From NCBI GenBank assembly GCA_009746045.1, contig RPFO01001287.1:1-37732 (forward strand): a stretch of DNA of 37,732 bases, in the 5' to 3' direction. Position 1 is the stretch's first letter. Each line of letters begins with the position of its first letter. This DNA comes from Mesostigma viride. Lineage: Eukaryota; Streptophyta; Mesostigmatophyceae; Mesostigmatales; Mesostigmataceae. Below, piece after piece: positions 27,138 through 36,169 of the stretch. The translations under genes and the position numbers were made by a program. The notes below the pieces were generated by a model that worked only from the letters and a program-made list of their open reading frames with translations, searched no databases and had not been told where the DNA came from.

Positions 27138-27720
27138 TGTTATATTATAGGTCTCAGCTCGCAGTCACATGGAAAAAATTAATGATTGTGTGCCGGTACT
27201 TAGCCATTTTGTGGTTCGAGGCGTTCGGGTTAATTCGGCGCATTGGGACTTAGCCGTTTTGAGGTTCGGCTGAATTTTGGCTTGTGTGATCCACAACGAT
27301 TTAAGTTACGCTGTGTGCGTTATGCCTCGTGAGTTACGCCCTAGACTTTGGCTGTGCGGCACTGGTCCGGTACTGAGGTGCGGACTAGGATTCTGGGTAC
27401 TGCCGGCTGGCGTGACAAGTGGCGAGATACTGGTGTGTGTCGATTGGTCGGTACTCGGCTGGTGTGTTGTAACGGAGATGTGTAACGGAGATGCGTTCCC
27501 AGGCTTGCGTCGGTGCCTAGCGCTGCAGGCTAGCCTAGCCGCCTGACAGACGATGATGATCCAAAAGCCAGCATTGTGTTGCGGCGGTCCAACGGTTGTT
27601 GCTGCTATGCTGGCAATGGCTATGGTTGCGCTGGTAAATTAAGCTGGGGGCTTGGCTCTGAGTTTGTAACCTGATTACCGTAAAATTATCATTTAATAAA
27701 ATTCGAACTCGATTTTAACA
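27138..27720 (+). repeat. CopD 5' LTR (583 bp)
   Basis: Starts TGTTATATTATAGG and ends GATTTTAACA. AATAAA at 27695-27700 lies about 20 bases before the LTR end and is a possible polyadenylation signal. A TGTAACGGAGATG motif occurs twice in tandem near 27467-27492. The 89-codon frame at 27277-27546 (copied at 34285-34554) looks incidental. TGTACTAGGTCGGGG follows the LTR; it has no TGG, so priming is not by an ordinary tRNA 3' end or is divergent. Confidence 0.95.
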
Positions 27721-27760
27721 TGTACTAGGTCGGGGTTAATTAATAAGAAAAAACGTAGCA

Positions 27761-28730
27761 ATGTCGGATCAAGAACAAGAAGAGACGGATTCGAGAAAGC
27801 GTACTGGGTGGAAGGATTTAAGAAATGAGAAGAATTTGATAGAGCTGTGCAAAACACGAGTCGGGACAATTCCTCTTGATGCGGCAGTGACATTGGTAGA
27901 GGATTTCTGTGACAGGTTTGAGGCGTTTGTGGCGGATCATGCAGATAAAACCGAGGATCTGTATGGGCTATTCCGGGATGCCGGAATGTTTAGAGCCGAC
28001 AACGCCATTCTAGTAAATTGCCTGCGCTCCTGCCGTGACGAGAAAATCGAGGGCGCTGCAATTGGAGGTAGGTTGCGTGCAGCACTTCTTGAATCGAAAG
28101 CATCTGCCAAGTCTCGTCATGTTGGCATTTATAATTGGGTGCCGAGGCGTCCCTACACACTCGACCTTCTCGCTTTGAGAAATGCGAGAAACGAGAGTGT
28201 AAAGGATGGCATTCCGGTGGTGGAACTGGCGGTGGTGGACCGTTATGTTCGCAATGCCAAGGACCTTAATTTCCAGAATGCCATGGCAGCTCTCAAGCGT
28301 GAGAAAGCCGAGGATGATCTCAATAAGGCGATTGAGGTTATCACGGGCATTGTCGAGGGTGAGGAGAGGGACATGGTGGCCCAACTGCGGGCCCAAGGTA
28401 AGCTCAATGAGCTGGGTCTGATTTCCCCTGCATTACCGCCTGTCGCTGTGAATTCATTCCTTCTTCTGGTGGTGCCCAAGGTGGTGCTGCTAAAGCGCCG
28501 GATGGGGGCAAGGTGGCCGCCATTGCGGGCGGTGGTGGCTCTAGCGGCGCGGGGCCCAGCGGGCCTCGGGGCAATGGGGGCCCGATGCGTAGGGGCAATA
28601 AGGGCAGCTTCAGCCGAGCGCAGCGCATGCCTGGGAAGCGATGGCAGCCAGGTAGGCAGCAGCCATACCCGCAGCAGCAGCAGCATGCACAACAGCCAGC
28701 TGCGTCGCCGTATCAGCAGCAACAGCGCTC

Positions 28731-28774
<44 letters not shown>

Positions 28775-28839
28775 GTGCACAGCCGGCGGTGATCAAGTTT
28801 CGTTTAAGTGGCCAGGCGGAGCGGCTGCTTAGGTTTTAG
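27761..28839 (+). pseudogene. gag: CopD Gag-like protein with Gln-rich tail, frameshifted
   Basis: ATG 27761 is 40 bases after the LTR. The first about 220 residues look like a helical Gag: MSDQEQEETDSRKRTGWKDL, VTLVEDFCDRFEAFVADHAD, AMAALKREKAEDDLNKAIEV, ending AQLRAQGKLNELGL. I cannot match this to a named Gag family by eye; position and context support the call. Between about 28425 and 28470 the protein-like reading moves to another frame (to 28839): Gly-rich SGGAQGGAAK ... GPSGPRGNGGPMRRGNK, then a Gln-rich tract encoded by CAG/CAA at 28726-28775. The stop is TAG 28837-28839. The displayed continuation to 28792 in the first frame is probably not translated. Confidence 0.65.
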
Positions 28840-28911
28840 CGGACAAGTGTTCGAAGCGCGTCATTGGTGAATTACTTGGGAACTTGGGTTTCCCCGCGAA
28901 ACTCCAACCGC

Positions 28912-29221
28912 ACGTTCAGATTTCCAAATCTCAAGTAAAGTTCGGCGCAACTTTCTGAACGGGGGCAGTTGACGAGCAGCATTCCTCCGGACGAATGAAT
29001 TGCGTTCCATACTTGCGCAAAATTTTGAAAGGTAGCTTGCGTGCAGCCCTACTAAAATTTGCGCGGACGTTCAGATTTCCAAATCTCGGGTAAATTTCGG
29101 CGGAACTTTCTGAACGGGGGTAGTTGGCGGGCAGCGTTCCTCCAGACGAATGAAATGCGTTCCATACTAGCGCAAAATTTTGAAAGGTAGCTTGCGTGCA
29201 GCCCTACTAAAATTTGCGCGA
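28912..29221 (+). repeat. 155-bp tandem duplication
   Basis: Two copies about 90% alike. Both hold the palindrome AGATTTCCAAATCT and end GCAGCCCTACTAAAATTTGC. Confidence 0.9.
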
Positions 29222-29222
29222 A

Positions 29223-29413
29223 GTGTGGGACTGAAAATTTGTAACGGAAACTTTTTGGTAGTTGCCGTCACTTCCTTTTGTGCAAACGTGTGGGAGTGAA
29301 AATTCGTAACGGAAACTTTTTGGTAGTTGCCGTCACTTCATTTTGCGCGAGTGTTGGGCTGAAAATTCGTAACGGAAACTTTTTGGTAGTTGGCGTCACT
29401 TCCTTTGGTTCGA
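29223..29413 (+). repeat. Three tandem copies of a 63-65 bp unit
   Basis: Each copy starts GTGTGGG or GTGTTGGG and shares AACGGAAACTTTTTGGTAGT and GTCACTTC. Confidence 0.9.
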
Positions 29414-29575
29414 CCATGAAAATTCGCTGAAATTCGCTGAATTCGTACCGTAGCCTAATTTTTAGTACCTCGAAGTGACAGGGCACCTAAAAATTTGCCC
29501 ACAAGTACACTTGGCAGCGCGCTCACTGGGAAAAATTGTACAGCCGCTCCGGCGGGCCACTTGAACGAATTGTAA

Positions 29576-29779
29576 TCGGCATGGCATGGGGCATGCTTTG
29601 TGTGTGGGAAGTCGGGACACATGGCAGCCAATTGCTATCACAGGCACAAGGACACTCTCCAGGCACGCAGCAACGCCAACTCGCAAGCACCAGCGGTGTG
29701 TCACAGGTGTGGGCAGCCAGGGCACTTTGCGAGGGACACTCACCTGTGCCCAGCGGCCCAGGGCGGTGGCCGTAGGTGA
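29576..29779 (+). CDS. gag (NC): CopD Gag nucleocapsid part: two zinc knuckles, ending in a leaky-context UGA
   Basis: The frame opens after TAA 29573-29575. Knuckle 1 (29594-29635) is canonical C-X2-C-X4-H-X4-C, CFVCGKSGHMAANC. Knuckle 2 (29699-29749) is CHRCGQPGHFARDTHLC with a longer last gap, C-X2-C-X4-H-X7-C. Such knuckles bind retroelement RNA during packaging. The frame ends at TGA 29777-29779, followed by CTAG. The integrase ORF is in the same frame and its first ATG is only 15 bases on, so readthrough would fuse these knuckles to Pol. The piece is cut off from Gag upstream by the repeat-rich stretch. Confidence 0.75.
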   Translation, partial: SAWHGACFVCGKSGHMAANCYHRHKDTLQARSNANSQAPAVCHRCGQPGHFARDTHLCPAAQGGGRR

Positions 29780-29794
29780 CTAGGTGAGGTTGGC

Positions 29795-31879
29795 ATGCGG
29801 GCTGGTGCAGGGGAGGCCAGCTCGACCCCCCAGGTGTACTCACCCTACCTGGGTGCTCAGGTGGCGGTGCTAGCAGGCACTAGGGAGAAGGGGGGCCACC
29901 TGGAGCATGGGACAGCTGCAGAAGGGGGAAGGGCAGTGTCTCAGGGGATGGGGAATGAGTGGGTTGGAGGCGCTGCAGGGGGGCACACCGCAGCGGGCGG
30001 GCCGCCGGTAGGTGGTACCTCACCAGACCCTAGTTCAGCACATGTGAATGGTGCGGCGTGCGGTGAGGCAGCCGGGTCGCTCAGTGTACTTAACATGGCC
30101 ACACGGTTACACAAAGCACTAGGGCATGGGCATGCGGGTGAGGAGTGGGCAGCCATGCTAGGGTTCACAGACTTAGTGGATATGTGCAAGCAGGTGTGGT
30201 TAAGGTGTCGCAAATGTCAGGAGCGGGCACCTAAACCGCACAAGTTCCATGCACGTAGGCCAGAGTTTGAGCGAGGTGTGGTGCAGTGTGATGTATTCAT
30301 GTATGACGACAGAGACTACGTGCTTGCAGTGGGCAGGTTCTCCAGGTACAAGGTCATGGTGCCACTTGAGCGCAAGCTGAAGGAGCACTTGTGTGATGCA
30401 TTGCGTCTCCTCAGGTCCAAGTTTGGTGTGGCATCTGTGTTGGAGTGCGATCAGCAGTTTGAGTGCTGTGTGGGTGAGCCGGGTGTGGGGAAGATAGAAC
30501 TTGCTGGGGTAGCTGACCACGAGCACCAGGGTCTTGTCGAGCGCCACATACAGACATCGAAGCAGGTGATGGCATGCATGGAGAAGATGAGAACAGGCTC
30601 GTATCGTGAGAGGCTGGTGATCTGCAATGAGATAGAGCAATGTCTCAACAACCGTGTAATGGTCAAGGTGTTGGGTGGGCAGGTGGCAGTCACGCCTAAG
30701 GGAGTGGAGATGGGCTTGTTGTCACCTGAGGCTGTGGAAGAGTACAGGGATTATTTGAGCGATCGTTACGTGCGCATGGTAAAGATGGACCTGCGACGTG
30801 GACAGGTTTATGTGCCGTGCGTGAACGCCAGGGTCTGGGCCTACGCGGAGGGCAGTCATGGAAAACGGGGCCTATGGAGAGGTCCCGGTGTGGTCAAGGA
30901 GATCGATCCTGATCACATGCTTGCTTCGGTAGCGCTAGAGGACAGTTGCTACGACAAGCTGCTAGCGTGGAAACACCTGCGCCCCTACTATGACGGGCTG
31001 GGGCCGCCAGACCCACCCGCTGAGGAAGGTGTTAGGGACCCCAGTGTGCAGGCTGGGGGTGAGGCGGGGGATCCCGGGGCTGCAGGGGGGGTGAGGGAGG
31101 GGGGTGGGCCTGATCAACCTACTCGCTCCCTTTCGCCGGAAGCTGGGTTGCCACCTTCCAAGGGCGGTCCCGCTAGCGTGGGGTCGGGCGGTTCGGGGGT
31201 TGCCCCAGCCGTTGACGACCAGGAGAAGCAGCGCGCCGCGGTACTAGCCCGCCTAGTGGAGCGCCTGCAGGAAGCTCGACGCGCTGCCACGGTGGGCGAG
31301 CAGCGGCAGTTGGGGGGCAACATCTCGCGGGCCGGCAAGGAGCGGGTGGCCGAAGGTGGGATGGTACCACGGTCCGGTGAGGCGGGTGAGCCAGCCGAAG
31401 GTGGGGTTGCACGGGCCGGCGATGCTGGGGCATTGACCGCAGGTGCGGGGCAGCAGGCTGGTGGCGTTGGCGGGTTGGCCGACGCGGGGCCTATATTGCC
31501 GAGTGAGGGCGATAGCCCCATGGACGACAGCGAGGCTGTCGAGGAGAGAGGTGAGCCAGGTGAGCTGGTGGCTGCGGTCTCTAAGCTTGCCAACTGGTAT
31601 TCGGACGGGCTGGGTAGTTGTCGATTGGAAGTGGACACTGACGCGGTGGTGTGCTTGCTGGGTGAGGGAGTAGCCAGGCATCTGCCGTGCACTGCGTCCA
31701 GGTGGAGGTATGTGGAGGACTTCTCCGGGTTAGTGAGGATGCCGGTGCGGGGTGAGGTAATGCTGACGATCTTGGGGAGGAGACGCCGTTTTGCGTGCTC
31801 GAGGGGTATGATGGACCCGCCATTTTGGGACTTCCTTTCCTGGACCATCCTGATGTGCGGATTCAGAGCTCATTGCTAA
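29795..31879 (+). CDS. pol (INT-PR): CopD integrase followed by protease
   Basis: A 694-codon frame. Residues 1-95 are low-complexity. The integrase finger is His 106, His 111, Cys 138, Cys 141 (LHKALGH and CRKC). The catalytic core is Asp 166 (VVQCDVFMYD), Asp 219 (VLECDQQF) and Glu 249 (HQGLVERHIQ), with 29 residues between the last two instead of the usual 35. The C-terminal domain 345-400 (VWAYAEGSHGKRGLWRGPG) aligns with CopC. A long Gly/Pro/Ala spacer follows (400-600). Then comes an aspartic-protease-like start, CRLEVDTDAVVCLL (Asp 614; DTD instead of DTG) and VRGEVMLTIL. The frame is lost at the G-run 31774-31777; the protease's hydrophobic C-terminal segment is in the next ORF. No protease motif lies before integrase. 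Translation could start at ATG 29795 or by readthrough from the preceding UGA. Confidence 0.88.
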   Translation: MRAGAGEASSTPQVYSPYLGAQVAVLAGTREKGGHLEHGTAAEGGRAVSQGMGNEWVGGAAGGHTAAGGPPVGGTSPDPSSAHVNGAACGEAAGSLSVLNMATRLHKALGHGHAGEEWAAMLGFTDLVDMCKQVWLRCRKCQERAPKPHKFHARRPEFERGVVQCDVFMYDDRDYVLAVGRFSRYKVMVPLERKLKEHLCDALRLLRSKFGVASVLECDQQFECCVGEPGVGKIELAGVADHEHQGLVERHIQTSKQVMACMEKMRTGSYRERLVICNEIEQCLNNRVMVKVLGGQVAVTPKGVEMGLLSPEAVEEYRDYLSDRYVRMVKMDLRRGQVYVPCVNARVWAYAEGSHGKRGLWRGPGVVKEIDPDHMLASVALEDSCYDKLLAWKHLRPYYDGLGPPDPPAEEGVRDPSVQAGGEAGDPGAAGGVREGGGPDQPTRSLSPEAGLPPSKGGPASVGSGGSGVAPAVDDQEKQRAAVLARLVERLQEARRAATVGEQRQLGGNISRAGKERVAEGGMVPRSGEAGEPAEGGVARAGDAGALTAGAGQQAGGVGGLADAGPILPSEGDSPMDDSEAVEERGEPGELVAAVSKLANWYSDGLGSCRLEVDTDAVVCLLGEGVARHLPCTASRWRYVEDFSGLVRMPVRGEVMLTILGRRRRFACSRGMMDPPFWDFLSWTILMCGFRAHC

Positions 31880-33666
31880 CCCGAGTAGGTCACGGGTCGA
31901 TAGAGCTACAGTCTTACAAGTCAGTCGAGCCTCTCAGTCGCATTTGCAGCACAGTGGCTAGGCTAGCAGCACTGTCGGGTACGGAGGGTGTAGCGTGGGG
32001 CGCTGATCTCCCGCCAGCTGCTGACCTGGTTATGCCTGCATTACTGCATCCCAACAGCCTAGGAATCACTGAGAGGGACATAGCCGCACATTCCCCGATC
32101 ACATTCCCTGAGCTTGTACTGCAGATGTCAACGCCTAGTGGGTTCTCGAGCTGGTGGTGTGCATTCCGTAAGGCACTTGAGGAGTGGCAGGGCTACGGGG
32201 TGTATGAACCGCTTGACACGGTGCCGAAGGGGGCTAGGGTGCTTCCGCTGAAGATGGTGCTGTCCCACAAGGTGAAGGCAGGTGTGGAGATCTGCTACGT
32301 GAGGCCGGTATCACAAGAGTTTGCAGGTACTAGCCCGCTGGCCAAGGAGGAGCTCTACACCCCAGGGATGGCATGGGACACGTTCAGGATGGTTAGCATG
32401 ATTTTTCTTAGCTTTCTGGACGAAGGCAAGGACTACGCGTGTGCGTCCATTGATGTCAAGCGCGCATTCCCTAACTCTAGCGAGGAAGTGGCGCAAGAGG
32501 TGTGGGAGGGTACTCCGCCTCTAGTGGTGCAGACGCCGCCGTTCTGGAAGGAGGTGGTCACGTCTGAGTTCATGGGTCTGTGCAAGGCTATAGAGGGTCT
32601 GCAGAGCGCGTCGATTGTTTGGAGGATAACCCTCATGCGTGCGTTGGGTGAGATCGCAGAGTTTGAGGTATCTCCCTACGACCCATCGTTGTTCGTGGCG
32701 CGGATGCCGTCTGGTCCTATGTTTGTACAACTGCATGGGGATGACTTGCGTGTCATTGCTTCGCGGTCAGCCTTGCATGCATTCTATGCTGACATTGGGC
32801 GGCGGTTCCCAGTGGGTGAGTTGCAGCAATTGGGGCCGCAGACGCCACGGGTGTTTTGCGGGGTGGTGCAAACCCTGCGGGTGGTGTCGGGTAAGCACCG
32901 GATGCACTTGGGTATTCCTGACAAGTACAGGGAGGAGCTCATGCGCGATGTGGAGGAGTTGTGCGCCAAGGGTTTGTGGAGCAGATTGCGTGGCAAGCTC
33001 GGCTGGATGGCAGCGGTGTGTGGGCCTGACCTGCTGGTGTTAAGTAGGACTGTGGATGAGGTGTTGGCTCTCGTTTCTCCGTCTGTGATCAAGCAGTATG
33101 TTGCTGAGAGCCAGGGTGTAGTACTTTCTGGTTTGTCTCTTTCTCAGCCGATTGTGTTGCATTGCTTTGCTGACACGTCTGGCGAGGGCAGGGAGCTCAC
33201 CAAGACGAGAGCTCGCATGGGCGGCTTGTTTGTGCTCTCCAACCCCAAGGGCAATGGTTCGCTCTGTGGGTGGTACTCTAGGTTGTGCCGCAGGGTGGCA
33301 GTTGGATCGGATACCAATGAGTGTCGCGGGGTGTGTGAGTGCATCAAGGCGTCCCTGTATCTAGAGCAATTTCTGCGCTGGATGGGCAAGTGGCTGGATG
33401 CTCGTTTGGTACTGACCACGACTGTGCATACCGACAGTCAGCCGCTTGTGAGTTTCATTCTCAACAGCCTGTCCAGGACGCGCGACCTGGATTTCCTACT
33501 ACTCAAGGAACTGTCATACGCAGTGAGCGTGCTTCATCTACCTGGGAAGCTCAACCCGGCTGATGCGCTGACCAAGCTGTTGCTGGGGCGCGCGACCAGT
33601 ATCGCCTCCTGCGGATGGTCATGGGGGGCTCTCTCGGGGATCTGCAAGGACTGCTGGAGGGTTTGA
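31795..33666 (+). CDS. pol (RT-RH): CopD end of protease, reverse transcriptase and RNase H
   Basis: A 623-codon frame overlapping the previous one by 85 bases. Residues 1-22 are the protease C-terminal segment (GPAILGLPFLDHPDV). A conserved linker shared with CopC follows (HPNSLGITERDIAAHSP, 85-101). RT has EELYTPGMAWDTFRM (185-199), motif A CASIDVKRAF (Asp 220) and FVQLHGDDLRV (HGDD 314-317 in place of YVDD). RNase H near 450-600 has CFADTSGEG, NECRG, VHTDSQPLVSF and NPADALTKL, the four acidic active-site positions. The stop is TGA 33664-33666. The RT-RNase H part is uninterrupted. Confidence 0.92.
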   Translation: MLEGYDGPAILGLPFLDHPDVRIQSSLLTRVGHGSIELQSYKSVEPLSRICSTVARLAALSGTEGVAWGADLPPAADLVMPALLHPNSLGITERDIAAHSPITFPELVLQMSTPSGFSSWWCAFRKALEEWQGYGVYEPLDTVPKGARVLPLKMVLSHKVKAGVEICYVRPVSQEFAGTSPLAKEELYTPGMAWDTFRMVSMIFLSFLDEGKDYACASIDVKRAFPNSSEEVAQEVWEGTPPLVVQTPPFWKEVVTSEFMGLCKAIEGLQSASIVWRITLMRALGEIAEFEVSPYDPSLFVARMPSGPMFVQLHGDDLRVIASRSALHAFYADIGRRFPVGELQQLGPQTPRVFCGVVQTLRVVSGKHRMHLGIPDKYREELMRDVEELCAKGLWSRLRGKLGWMAAVCGPDLLVLSRTVDEVLALVSPSVIKQYVAESQGVVLSGLSLSQPIVLHCFADTSGEGRELTKTRARMGGLFVLSNPKGNGSLCGWYSRLCRRVAVGSDTNECRGVCECIKASLYLEQFLRWMGKWLDARLVLTTTVHTDSQPLVSFILNSLSRTRDLDFLLLKELSYAVSVLHLPGKLNPADALTKLLLGRATSIASCGWSWGALSGICKDCWRV

Positions 33667-34129
33667 TGTAGATCTGGGCAATGGACCATGTGGCATGAGA
33701 ATTTCAGGCTGGCAGGCGTTGGGACGCATTACATGTGGGCTGGGAATGACCCCTGGATCGAGCCCATCTCAGGATGACCCAGTACGGTTGGATAACTCTA
33801 TCTTGGTGGGGATGTACCCGATGGGATGGTCCTGGGTTGAGGACCTGATCGGAGGCGGGGACTGTGGTTGGTGATGTGTGAAAGTCCGTGGGTTCAGGGT
33901 GTGGTTGGTGTTGGAGCCGAGGGTGGTCTTTTGATCAGTCTTGTATTCTCGCTTGCTTACTTGACTTACTGACAGATGCTGGTTGTACTACCAGGGCGTG
34001 AATGGGCGCCAAGTGAGGGGTGCGGACTCCCCTAGTACATAGCGTCCTGTGTTAGTGCTTCCTGGTGAGGTGTCTGTCGGTTACTCTCGAGCTGAGTGAG
34101 ATAATGATTGGTGGGATGTGTGACTGCTC
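33667..34129 (+). other. CopD 3' untranslated region
   Basis: About 460 GT-rich bases between the RNase H stop and the purine tract. No ORF, hairpin or repeat stands out. Confidence 0.6.
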
Positions 34130-34145
34130 GGGAAAAAGCGGCTGG
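34130..34145 (+). other. CopD polypurine tract
   Basis: GGGAAAAAGCGGCTGG ends directly at the 3' LTR; the GGGAAAAAG core is the likely plus-strand primer. Confidence 0.6.
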
Positions 34146-34728
34146 TGTTATATTATAGGTTTCAGCTCGCAGTCACATGGAAATAATTAATGATTGTGTG
34201 CCGGTACTTAGCCATTTTGTGGTTCGAGGCGTTCGGGTTAATTCGGCGCATTGGGACTTAGCCGTTTTGAGGTTCGGCTGAATTTTGGCTTGTGTGATCC
34301 ACAACGATTTAAGTTACGCTGTGTGCGTTATGCCTCGTGAGTTACGCCCTAGACTTTGGCTGTGCGGCACTGGTCCGGTACTGAGGTGCGGACTAGGATT
34401 CTGGGTACTGCCGGCTGGCGTGACAAGTGGCGAGATACTGGTGTGTGTCGATTGGTCGGTACTCGGCTGGTGTGTTGTAACGGAGATGTGTAACGGAGAT
34501 GCGTTCCCAGGCTTGCGTCGGTGCCTAGCGCTGCAGGCTAGCCTAGCCGCCTGACAGACGATGATGATCCAAAAGCCAGCATTGTGTTGCGGCGGTCCAA
34601 CGGTTGTTGCTGCTATGCTGGCAATGGCTATGGTTGCGCTGGTAAATTAAGCTGGGGGCTTGGCTCTGAGTTTGTAACCTGATTACCGTAAAATTATCAT
34701 TTAATAAAATTCGAACTCGATTTTAACA
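34146..34728 (+). repeat. CopD 3' LTR (583 bp)
   Basis: Partner of 27138-27720, same length, ending GATTTTAACA; directly followed by the second CTAGG, after which LineE coding resumes on the minus strand. Confidence 0.95.
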
Positions 34729-35817
34729 CTAGGCCCCCATGTCTTCTACTAGCTGTTCTTTGAAGGTGCGGGCCTTGCGGCGTCTAACATCAGGGGGCCC
34801 GGCCCACGTCAGGAGGTGCCGGCCAGGCTGAGCTGGGCGCAGTCCTGCGGGGGGGCCACGTGAGGCGTCTACCTGGTTGGTGCGAGCTACGTGCCCTACT
34901 AGCTGCAGGCGCCGCTGCTTAATGGTGCTGGTGATATAATATGGCATGCCCTGGTACAGGTCCTCATTGCGGACATGAGCAGCATATCCTTCTCTGAGAA
35001 TGGATCGCAGCATGTTGGTGACCGCGCCGTCCAGCTTGCGGGCCAGGTCGGCGGTGAGGGTCCACGTCTCGGCCCCATACGTGAGAACAGGAAGGACGAG
35101 GACCTTGAACAGGTCCTGTTTCTCGATCTTGCCCAGGGGCTTGCGCCACAGGGCCTGGTACTGGCGTAAAGCGTGCCAGGCGAGGGAGATGCGATGGTCC
35201 ACATCAACCTCGCAGCTGGGGAGCAGGCTGCCCAGCAGCTTGACGCGGTCCCGGTACAGGACTCGAGAGCCGTCGAGGAGACAGAGGGGTGGCGGTGAGC
35301 ACTGGGTGAGCCCAACCGCCAGGGCCTCTGTCTTCCTGCTGACCTCAAGCCCCACTGCACGGGCCTCGATAGCCAGGCAGTCAAGCCATGTCTGCACGTG
35401 CCCAGTGTCCTCGAAGAGGGTGGTGTCGTCTGCGTAGATGATGTCTGCCAGCCGAATCTCCGTGTCCGCTCCGCCATGCCAGAAGTGGTTAGCAACCTGC
35501 ACCCCTGGTTCCCTACCCACGATGCGGGCAAATCGCTTGCGCGCCTGAATCATTACGTATTCGACCACAATAATGAACAGGTAGGGCGACAGCACGCAGC
35601 CCTGCCACACACCCTTCTGTAAAGGGCATGGTGGCGTGGTCCCGTAAGAAGTGCGCACCGAAGTGGTGGACCCTTCATACAGGTTGCGGATGACAGCAAT
35701 AAGGGGGCGGGGGATCCGGCCGGAACAGCTCGAGGATGTCCCAAAGCGCAGGCCAGAAAACCGAATCGAAGGCTTTGATGAAGTCCACCATGCAGCACAA
35801 GGTGCAAAGGGGCTCAC
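34729..35817 (-). pseudogene. LineE reverse transcriptase, palm to C-terminus
   Basis: Main RT frame, for target-primed reverse transcription. It reads VIRNLYEGSTTSVRT, motif B-like GVWQGCVLSPYLFIIVVEYV, the catalytic IIYADDTTLFEDT, GLEVSRKTEALAV, VLTYGAETWTLTADLARKLD and RRLQLVGHVARTNQ. These blocks are typical of APE-type non-LTR elements; the clade was not resolved. The first about 30 codons (MSPFAPCAAWW) are out-of-frame sequence, and the true reading enters from 36169-35675 near 35720. The frame ends at a TAG created beside the CopD insertion; the last segment is at 26975-27137. A second small shift may lie near 35500, where the fragment at 25938-26140 differs. Confidence 0.88.
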
Positions 35818-36169
35818 CAGGCTGAAGGCGTTGCAGTTCCTCCACCAGTCGGCGAGTAGCGAAGAGCGCCTGTACTGTGTTGCGACCTGAACGGAAGCCG
35901 TGCTGAGTCTCGCCGAGGTGACCGTCCAGGGCCGTGCGCAGGCAGTTCAGGATGAGCCGCATAAGAAGCTTGATGGGGGGCACTTTAATTGAATGCACAC
36001 CCCTCAGTAGTTGCCGGGGTCGGCTGACGACCCCTTGTTCTTGTACAGCATCGTGCGAACGGAAAACTGTGTTGCCAGGCCGCTGGAGGTGGTTGCGACG
36101 ACAGCAGAAGGCGGTTGCAGATGTCTCGGAAGAGCAGCATAACACCGGTGTCCTCGAATTCGGCTGCAA
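35675..36169 (-). pseudogene. LineE reverse transcriptase, fingers and motif A
   Basis: The useful part reads VPPIKLLMRLILNCLRTALD, then TQHGFRSGRNTVQALFATRR, then motif A CCMVDFIKAFDSVFWPALWD with the first catalytic Asp. Early residues (before about 36020) and the end (after ILELFRPD, about 35720) are out of frame. It fits between the N-terminal RT segment at 35985-36629 and the palm segment at 34729-35817. Confidence 0.82.

Larger units (their letters stand above)
28840..29575 (+). other. Unexplained stretch within CopD with two sets of tandem repeats
   Basis: About 735 bases separating Gag from the zinc knuckles, AT-richer than its surroundings and closed in all sense frames. It contains a 155-bp tandem duplication (28912-29066 and 29067-29221; it begins ACGTTCAGATTTCCAAATCT) and then three copies of a 63-65 bp unit (29223-29287, 29288-29350, 29351-29413; core GTAACGGAAACTTTTTGGTA). 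No terminal repeats or target duplication are clear. It may be a small non-coding insertion or an expanded spacer. Confidence 0.6.
27138..34728 (+). mobile_element. CopD: copia-type LTR retrotransposon with INT-PR-RT-RH order, inserted in LineE
   Basis: 7.6-kb element on the plus strand. 5' LTR 27138-27720, gag 27761-28839, an unexplained repeat-rich stretch 28840-29575, two zinc knuckles 29594-29749, a UGA stop in leaky context, integrase plus protease 29795-31879, RT and RNase H 31795-33666, a 3' untranslated stretch, purine tract, 3' LTR 34146-34728. The 583-bp LTRs are nearly identical (the clear changes are GGTCTCAG/GGTTTCAG and AAAAAATT/AAATAATT near the start). TG...CA ends and a perfect CTAGG duplication. 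It is related to CopC in the integrase C-terminus, protease, RT and RNase H. Confidence 0.94.

Noticed and set aside
27277-27546. 89-codon frame starting MACVIHNDLSYAVC in both CopD LTRs
   Set aside because: Its conservation is explained by LTR identity; no recognisable domain or signal peptide.
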